Below are positions 57,816-64,000 of a DNA stretch of 64,000 nucleotides, piece by piece. This DNA is from Melampsora larici-populina 98AG31 (lineage: Eukaryota > Basidiomycota > Pucciniomycetes > Pucciniales > Melampsoraceae). The position numbers and the translations under genes are program-made. The notes under the pieces are model-generated. The model did no database searches and was not told where the DNA came from. It saw only the letters and a program-made list of their open reading frames with translations. Position 1 is the first letter of the stretch; every line of letters starts with the position of its first letter. Where the stretch lies: positions 124,001 to 188,000 of the forward strand of contig NW_006768848.1 in NCBI RefSeq assembly GCF_000204055.1, given 5' to 3'.

Positions 57816-58251
57816 CCGGCATTTATCAAACCCAATCGGCTCTTCAACTCAAGTCTGTCATGCTGCTTTAGCTATCGATCAAGGTTCCAGCACTAAATCA
57901 ATGATCTGGCACCTATCACGAAAGCACCACATCGAACCTCCAGTTGACACCTCCCAGGGAACACTCACTACCTTTTGCACCACCGGGGGATCAGAGAGGG
58001 TAAGTTCTTTATATGATTTTGCTTGTATTTTGATACTTGTACTGACTACAAACAAATAGTTGCTCCCACTCAACCGAACCAACTTGAATGATTGTTTCAT
58101 CCGACTCTTGATCAACAAAGAGCTTCCAGTATCTCTTGTCGACTCACCTGAATTCCGATCTTGTCTTGAAATCACTAATCCATCTTCAGTCGCCCTTCTT
58201 TCAAGACGGACTGCTATCAGCAACAGGGTCCTCTCTCAATTCCATGCAATG

Positions 58252-59005
58252 CGCCATGTCAGCCCTGAGCCCTGTGTACAGGACCACAGACTAACAAACA
58301 CACATGTAAATATATGTAATACATATGTAAATATATGAAACTTGTCTAAAACCATAAGAATTACAACTCATGGCTCAGTTTCAAGAGTCAATTAAGTAAC
58401 AAGCCTTATTATGACTTAACCAGTAATAATAAACCTAACCCAAACCTAACTCAAAGAAAAGCAAACCTAAGCGCCAACCGCAAGTTGACGCCTAGGTCTA
58501 GAATATATAAACTCCTCTTCTTCCCACTTTGGAAGAAGAACGAACTTATTATCATACCACAACTCCTCATCACATCTTACTTGATTCTTTACCAAGAATA
58601 TTGAGTATAGTGATATTGTTGTATCTTGATTATTATAGTTCTACTTTTAATCAGGTTATTGTAAAACCTCAAGTGGTGTTCTGAGCTGGTGGGATAAATA
58701 GCTAACAGAACAAGCTTGGAATTTACAAAGGATTCCTCTTTACAAGAGTCTAAACTACCCCGCGGCACCTCTGAATCCTCAGAGTCTAAAGTACTGCAGG
58801 CTCCAGAGTTGTAAGATCAACCAGAGCTCTGAGTAAGATCCTTAGAGGGATTACTCAGCCATCCCACTGGAATCAAATCCTCTCCTTAGAGGTCAACTAA
58901 CTGCAGTCTTCACTTGGGTGTACCAGTGAAGACTTCTTCCTAATCCTTTACACACTTCTTTTTAGTGAAGAGTCAGCCAGAAAGTAGCTGACCCCTCACA
59001 CGCCA
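58252..59005 (+). mobile_element. Solo LTR inserted in hAT transposase
   Basis: The LTR spans 58257-59000 (744 bp), begins TGTCAGCCCTGAG and ends GACCCCTCACA, with 5-bp duplication CGCCA on both sides (58252-58256 and 59001-59005). A TATATAAAC box lies near 58505. No internal region or second LTR is present, so an LTR-LTR recombination has removed the body. It is unrelated in sequence to the Gypsy LTRs at 48421 and 56188. Confidence 0.9.
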
Positions 59006-60856
59006 TCAAATCATAGTGATCCTTTCATCTGTTGAACATGTCAGCATAACATGTGACGCTTGGACATCACCAACAAACACTTCGTTTCTCGGCGTCACAG
59101 CTCACTGGATCAACAACTTTGAGATGAAGGAATTGATCCTTGCTCTCAAGCCAATTGACGGACCTCACACCGGTATCAACATTGCCGCTCTATTGAAATC
59201 GATCCTGGACAGCTTTCACCTTTCTAATCGCCTCTACTGCATAACCACAGACAATGCGTCTAACAATATCACCATGGGTTGTCATCTACACGATCTTCTG
59301 CCTCATTTCGACCCTGATCGTAGCTTACATGGAGGTGTTGCGCACGTTATCAACCTCGTAGCTAAAGCTGGGCTTGCTGTATTTGAAAAAAAGACCCCAC
59401 CCAATCCCATTAGCGCAGTTGACCCTACTTTAGCTGATCACAATCCACAAACTGCAACTTCCTCTTTTTCGATTTTGAATACAATCGAGGCCACTCCTCA
59501 TGAAGAAGTTCACTCCCTTCTTGCGCGGATCTGTGCGTTTCACAAAAAAATTCGCAACAGCTCTCAAATCAAGCAACTTCTTGACAATGCTATTGCCGGT
59601 GCTCACGATCTCTCTTGGAAGGTTGGACTTGTTCATGAAGTTAGTACTCGATGGTCCTCAACTCACAACTCACTCGAGCGATTTTTTGAACTCAAGAGAG
59701 TCATCAAGTACCACTGTGAAGGAAACCCTGTTTTATCCGAGTTCAACCTCACGGAGGCTGAGTGGGATCTAGTGGGAAACATTGTTCAATTTCTTTGCCC
59801 TCTTGCTGTCATTATCCAATAGATTGAAGGATCCAAATATCCAACTTTCACAGAGGCAATGCCTGATTATCAATGGATAGTTCAACGTCTTGAAGCGGTA
59901 AGTTCTTTCTTACTTTTTTTTTACCTTTATTCCTAGCTTGCTTATGTCTCCCTTTCCTCTATCTGGGCTTGGCACAGTTATGAATCCCACGACATGCGGG
60001 GTGCAATCTTACCAATGCTTCAAAAAGTCCAACAATACGAAAAGGCTGCCCTCAAGAAGCCTGTCTACATATGTGCCCCTATCTTAGATCCTTGTTGCAA
60101 GCTCTCGGCAATCAATTCTACCAGCTTAACTTCACTTGGATGGACCGAGGACAAACTTGTTGAATACTTTACTCAACAAGCCGAAGGATTCAAACCACCT
60201 CCTGACCCCGAAATTGAAGTCGTTGAGCCTGAAGGTGATCAACGTAACAATGAGGACATACCTCGACACTTTATAAAGCGCCGCAAGACCATCCCGGTTT
60301 GTGATCAAGTCAGGGAGTACCTAAGTTCACCAATTGAAGATGAAGATTGTGAAGTCTTACCTTTCTGGAGACGATCACAGCGTAACTGGCCTATTCTCAC
60401 TTGCATGGCTATCTCCATGCTCGCCGTTCCAGCTACTGCTTCACCATCTGAGCGAGCTTTCTCAGCTTCTGGAAGGGTAATGAGCGATTATCGCTCTTCA
60501 TTGACTCCGCAGAACTTAGAAGCTCAGGTTTGCCTCAAAACTTGGAATAAGATAATTAAATAATGTTTGTATCTTGTAGTACTTGCTATTCTACAACTCA
60601 AAACTTGAATAAACATGAGAAAATCTTTATATTGTCTTTGAATAAACATGAGAAATGAAATATCTTGTCTTTTTGCTGAGCTACTCTTGCTTCGCTCCCC
60701 TGCCCCCTCAAAAACATACCGTGCCTCGAGGCAACCCGAGTGTTCTCTGAGGTGCCCTCGGGTCACAACAGGGCCTGGCCCTGTCTCGAGGCCGGCCCGG
60801 GACGAGCGTGTCCGGGTCGCAGCCTTATCCTGGACTCCTGAGTCCTCAGCATTCCT

Positions 60857-62009
60857 ACGGTGGCGCTAAGGTGCCACATGAGTCACTTCGTTAGAATTGA
60901 CAAAATCGACCTTCCAGACCCCCAAAAAGGTCCGCTGACCAAGTGCCGACCCTGGCCGACCATGTTTGCCGACCATGTTTGCCGACCCTGTTTGGCCAAA
61001 TGATCAGATTCTCCATCGGATTTTCATCACCGACTTATCGACTTCAGCAGAGTAAAGAAAACGATATTTGGACTCGTTCAAGTACAATAAACTCCAAAAT
61101 CAAGACGATAATGAAGGACCATAGGAGTAATAAAAGCAAACTTCATAGCAATACAACCTATATAAACTAAATCAATCAATTTTCTTTTACAATTTTATCC
61201 CAGGTACTTCTATCTCCCTTATTTTTGTCTTAAAAACTGCTTGTCTTCCTGGAACGTGAAGGTACTTTATCTCCTTCAGTGAATAGACATAGCATACCTC
61301 ACTTGGAATATTAAAATGCATCTTGGTCTTATTTTTCAATTGATTTATGTAGTATGTATTTCTTTTAACAGTCTTAGTTTTTGGATGAGTTGATCCACTT
61401 TTGAACAATCCAATTTTATAGTGTCATTGCATCAAAAAACAACAAAAATTAAACAAATTGGAAAGTTTTAACCTTTAAGTATCACTAGTACTCTTTGAAT
61501 TTGTGCTTTTGAATCAGTATGATGATTTGAAAATTTAATAATTTTGTACTATATAAAGTATGATTTCTGAACATCTGAACAACACAAAGAATCGAGATCG
61601 GTTTAAACAAATCTAAAACTTGAAATAGAACCGATGATAAAGGACCGATGATAAAATAATTAGTAAAATAGAACCAATGATTAAGAACCGATGATAAGCT
61701 AACTAACCTTACTTTGAAACTTCCATTGATCCCATCCACTCGATTTTGATCGGAATAACCTTGAGGATTTGGTTAAGCATCGTCATTGAAGGTCTTTTGT
61801 GGTCTACTGTGAACCGTCTAATTGTTTGTTCAGAACAGTTAAATATAAATTAAGCTTGATGGAAGAATATCCGGATCTCCGAGTCGAGAGGGCAACGGAC
61901 CAAGCCGGGCCAGGGTCGGCATAGGCTTGGGTGGGTTTTTTTTAGGGCTAGTGAGGTCGATTTTGTCACTTTTGACGAAGTGACTCATGTGGCACCTTAG
62001 CGCCACCGT
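60857..62009. mobile_element. Mutator-like foldback element, 1153 bp, 9-bp target duplication
   Basis: Long inverted ends of about 100 bp start ACGGTGGCGCTAAGGTGCCA at both sides and continue through GACAAAATCGACCT and GCCGACCCTGGCC. The 9-bp direct repeat AGCATTCCT flanks it exactly (60848-60856 and 62010-62018). Nine-base duplications with long inverted repeats are the hallmark of Mutator-like elements. The interior has frames below 90 codons and no transposase, so it is non-autonomous. It inserted just beyond the right end of the second hAT element. Confidence 0.88.
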
Positions 62010-62193
62010 AGCATTCCTGACCCGACGGGCCTGATCATTGATGGCCAGCCCTTAGACGGTGTCGGGTACGATCGGTCTTTGCAAGCTCAACCGAATCTGA
62101 CGGGATCACTGGGGAGATGCGGGCCGGTGGATTTTGAAAATTTGATGATCGAGTCGGTGATTTGCTGAGCCTGTTTCCCATTGCATTTTATTG

Positions 62194-63228
62194 ATGACCA
62201 TGAGCTTCAGTTCGGAAGGTGTCATCGACTCTAATCCAATCACATCATCAACCAATTCAACCATCACTGAACAGAATGCTAAAACCATCATCACAGGAAC
62301 TCTTGCTTCAAGTCAGTATCCCTCATTGTCATATTCGATGCCGTTATGATGGAGACTGAAAAAGTTTGGAAATACGTTTGATTTGATTAGCATTGTTAGG
62401 TTTAACTTATGGATCAATTCATTCTGTTCGTCATAACCTTTCACCTACCTTTCCAGCCATCTCAACTGCATTCAAGACTACATCTTTCGGTCTGACATTC
62501 TTCAGTAAGTTTTCATTTCAGCTACGTTTCTTTTGAGATACAAATCGGGTTGATTGAACTTGGACCGCTGTCCTTTTTTTCCTTACAAAGGGTCTGCGTG
62601 CTAATTTATGTTTTGGTTCCAAAACAAAGCTTTTCGACAATGTATCGTAGAACCAATCCTCAACCAAACGACTCCAACACATTCAATCCATAACCCTCAT
62701 CTGATCGGTGTATTACCTACCTTCATCACCGCTACTATCCTTGGTGGTTCGATCAATGGTTTCCTACGTGAGATCTCAGTTCATTTATTGCTTGTTTTTT
62801 CCTACATCTAGTAAGATACTAAACCAGATATTGGTTTGAATTTCCCACTGAAAATTTTTGAATGCATATATACAGGTGGTCGTCACACTATCCTTCGAAG
62901 CTCAATAACTACTTCATTGGTCTGTAGCTCAATACACATCATCATGAATGAAATCAACTTACTTCGAATCAGACTCTTGTCCTCAAATTCGTCATCTCAA
63001 ACCGATTGGTCCACCAATTCCAACATTTCAAAAACTGATGAAAACTCTTCAAGAGATCGATCTAGGTTTTGGGAACGTTGGATTCCACTACAACGGATAC
63101 CAGATGAAGTCTGGCGTAAAAGGTTAAGTGAAGATTTGGATTTCATCGAAAGTCGCCGTCGATTAGTGTCAGAAGAGATTGTTCTTATTGAAAATGCTCT
63201 GAAAGCCAAAGAAAACACAAAGTCATGA
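62194..63228 (+). CDS. Putative Tim17-like membrane protein, fungal-conserved type
   Basis: Exons 62194-62311, 62400-62504, 62630-62767, 62876-63228; 237 residues in phase. After a Ser/Thr-rich N-terminus, a membrane-type core contains 'LTYGSIHSVRHNLSP', 'SFGLTFFTFRQCIVEP', a glycine-patterned helix 'TATILGGSINGFLRG' and 'RHTILRSSITTSLVC'. This resembles the four-helix, GxxxG pattern of the Tim17/Tim22/Tim23 superfamily. The C-terminal part (WERWIPLQRIPDEVWRKRLS ... EIVLIENALKAK) is a charged helix seen in fungal uncharacterised members. It would be a small mitochondrial or other organelle membrane protein. The motif match is by memory and modest. ATG 62194 is used; a second ATG lies 6 bp on. 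Confidence 0.5.
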
Positions 63229-63505
63229 TAGACGCACAACACAATTTTAATATACCATGTTTATTACATGCTTGAACTTAGTCAGTTTACCCTAGTATGA
63301 CAATACCATGTATTCATTCTACTCTGATCATACATTCTACTCACTAAACTTTAGAATTATATTACATGTCATAAAACACTTCGTCGAGAAGGAAATAAAA
63401 AAATGAGAAACAATGAACAATCAATTGTGAAAGACAAGTGCTTCTAACACATAGTAAAGAGGGTGGATGGTTGTAAGAACGCCTGAAAAAATGTCAAGTT
63501 CTAGA
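63229..63505. other. Short region between convergent genes
   Basis: AT-rich 3' flanks of the 62194 gene and of the minus-strand gene ending at 63506. Nothing else is visible. Confidence 0.5.
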
Positions 63506-63902
63506 CTACTTTGCGGTGAAATAGACGACTACATAGGAGGAAAGCCGAGATGTCAACATTATATTTCGAAAAGCACGGTAAAGAGAGGTAAGCAAGGAGG
63601 AGTGTTTACCGTCATCAAACAAGCCATGTTGAGCAATTGTTGATAGGACTGGTTGATGATTGGCAGCGGAATTGATAGAACCAAGCCTATTGTTTCAAGT
63701 AGAAAGATATGATGAGATGCAATAAAACCAACCAAACCTGATGGTTAAATTGCTTGAAATGCTTACCGATAAGTACCTGCTGGAAGACCTCCCTAGAAGA
63801 TGTGAAAGAGGATTGATTGAGTTGAGCATTGTGGGCGAAAAGAAAGGAAAAGAAAAACCACCAACGGGTACATTTACTGTCAAGACCCCACCGACAGCCG
63901 CG
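63506..63902 (-). CDS. 3' end of an unidentified multi-exon gene (partial)
   Basis: Four exons join in phase on the minus strand: 63902-63878, 63792-63767, 63686-63610, 63528-63506. They encode the C-terminal 49 residues: AAVGGVLTGGLPAGTYRLGS, then 'INSAANHQPVLSTIAQHGLF', then 'DDVVYFTAK' and a stop. All splice sites are GT-AG with donors GTAAAT, GTAAGC and GTAAAC. The Gly/Ala/Leu-rich first part could be a membrane segment. I do not recognise the family. The gene continues beyond the right edge, where further exons were not resolved. Confidence 0.6.
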
Positions 63903-64000
63903 CTAAGAGAGAGAGGAAAGTGGAAAATGAGCAGGTAAGAATCGTTGAGACTAAATCAAGATTTGTAGAAATTGATAACTGCATACCCATCAACCCCTAA

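Larger units (their letters stand above)
48417..57819 (+). mobile_element. Gypsy-type LTR retrotransposon, young but internally deleted
   Basis: Two LTRs of 1628 bp (48421-50048 and 56188-57815), TG...CA ends, 4-bp duplication CCGG (48417-48420 and 57816-57819). A primer-binding site lies just after the 5' LTR and a polypurine tract just before the 3' LTR. Two sense ORFs (gag-protease, truncated pol) and one antisense two-exon gene lie between them. The LTRs differ at only a few sites, so insertion is recent. Gene order with protease before reverse transcriptase, and the integrase tail after it, fits Ty3/Gypsy. Confidence 0.93.
48215..60563 (+). pseudogene. hAT transposase interrupted by Gypsy element and solo LTR
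   Basis: Coding pieces: 48215-48420, 57820-57999, 58060-58256, 59006-59897, 59978-60563. A BED-type start (ARTSWVWKYFKT; WHLSRKHHIEPP) is followed by ITCDAWTSPTNTSFLGVTAH, TTDNASNNI, and the C-terminal dimerisation block (ATASPSERAFSASGRVMSDY). The Gypsy insertion splits the zinc-finger region and the solo LTR splits the part before the catalytic core. In both cases the frame is continuous across the insertion once one target duplication is discounted. In-frame TAG codons occur at 48286-48288 and 59820-59822. The last junction (59897/59978) is off by one base, suggesting a further frameshift. The pseudogene is thus older than, or independent of, the insertions. Confidence 0.8.
46000..60850 (+). 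mobile_element. Second hAT element, split by two nested retroelement insertions
   Basis: The left boundary region contains CTAAGGCTGCGACCCGG (46012-46028 region) and the right one its inverted form CCGGGTCGCAGCCTTAT (about 60812-60829), consistent with terminal inverted repeats. The exact ends and the 8-bp duplication could not be fixed. A transposase gene reads from about 48215 to 60563 once the Gypsy element (48421-57815) and the solo LTR (58257-59000) are set aside. About 1.8 kb at 46409-48214 is unexplained and may hold another insertion. Confidence 0.7.

Overview
The window is nuclear DNA of a basidiomycete, most likely a rust fungus (Pucciniales, Melampsora-like). This is an inference from AT-rich DNA, genes cut by many short GT-AG introns, several small secreted proteins, a fungal thaumatin-like protein, a carotenoid phytoene desaturase, and heavy loads of hAT, LTR-retrotransposon and foldback elements. 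I saw no prokaryotic features, rRNA, convincing tRNA or CRISPR. Exon models were assembled by eye from splice sites and reading phase; every complete model listed closes in frame.

Host genes, left to right: a BIG1/VOA1-like ER membrane protein (2194-3175); an NAA50-type N-terminal acetyltransferase with a long insertion in its GNAT domain (13035-14056); phytoene desaturase (20896-23513, ten exons); a Mam3/CNNM-type DUF21-CBS membrane protein (complement 25184-27873); a tandemly duplicated block with one intact and one frameshifted secreted cysteine-rich gene (29547-33060); a small secreted protein (35046-35417); ALG12 mannosyltransferase (36846-38919, seven exons); a cysteine-rich secreted 'glycopeptide'-type protein (complement 40001-40529); a small thaumatin-like protein (41354-42083); a possible short secreted peptide (42880-43125); a six-exon secreted protein (44411-45420); a putative Tim17-like membrane protein (62194-63228); and the 3' end of an unidentified gene leaving the right edge (complement 63506-63902).

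Mobile DNA fills most of the rest. A decayed hAT element with terminal inverted repeats spans about 6749-11315. A DUF6589-like relic lies at 16361-17965. From about 46000 to 60850 a second hAT element is split twice: by a young Gypsy-type LTR retrotransposon (48421-57815, 4-bp duplication CCGG) and by a solo LTR (58257-59000, 5-bp duplication CGCCA). Removing either insertion leaves the transposase frame continuous at that point. A Mutator-like foldback element with a 9-bp duplication follows (60857-62009). Several MITEs, most of them TA-flanked, are scattered through the intergenic DNA.

The most notable object is the Gypsy element. Its gag-protease frame is open, but pol is an in-frame fusion of the N-terminal part of reverse transcriptase to the integrase tail, so it lacks the polymerase active site, RNase H and the integrase core. 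Its LTRs are nevertheless nearly identical. Between pol and the 3' LTR, on the opposite strand, is an intact two-exon gene whose first exon has the spacing of a Zn(II)2Cys6 fungal DNA-binding cluster. This looks like a recently mobile, trans-dependent retrotransposon carrying its own antisense regulator candidate.
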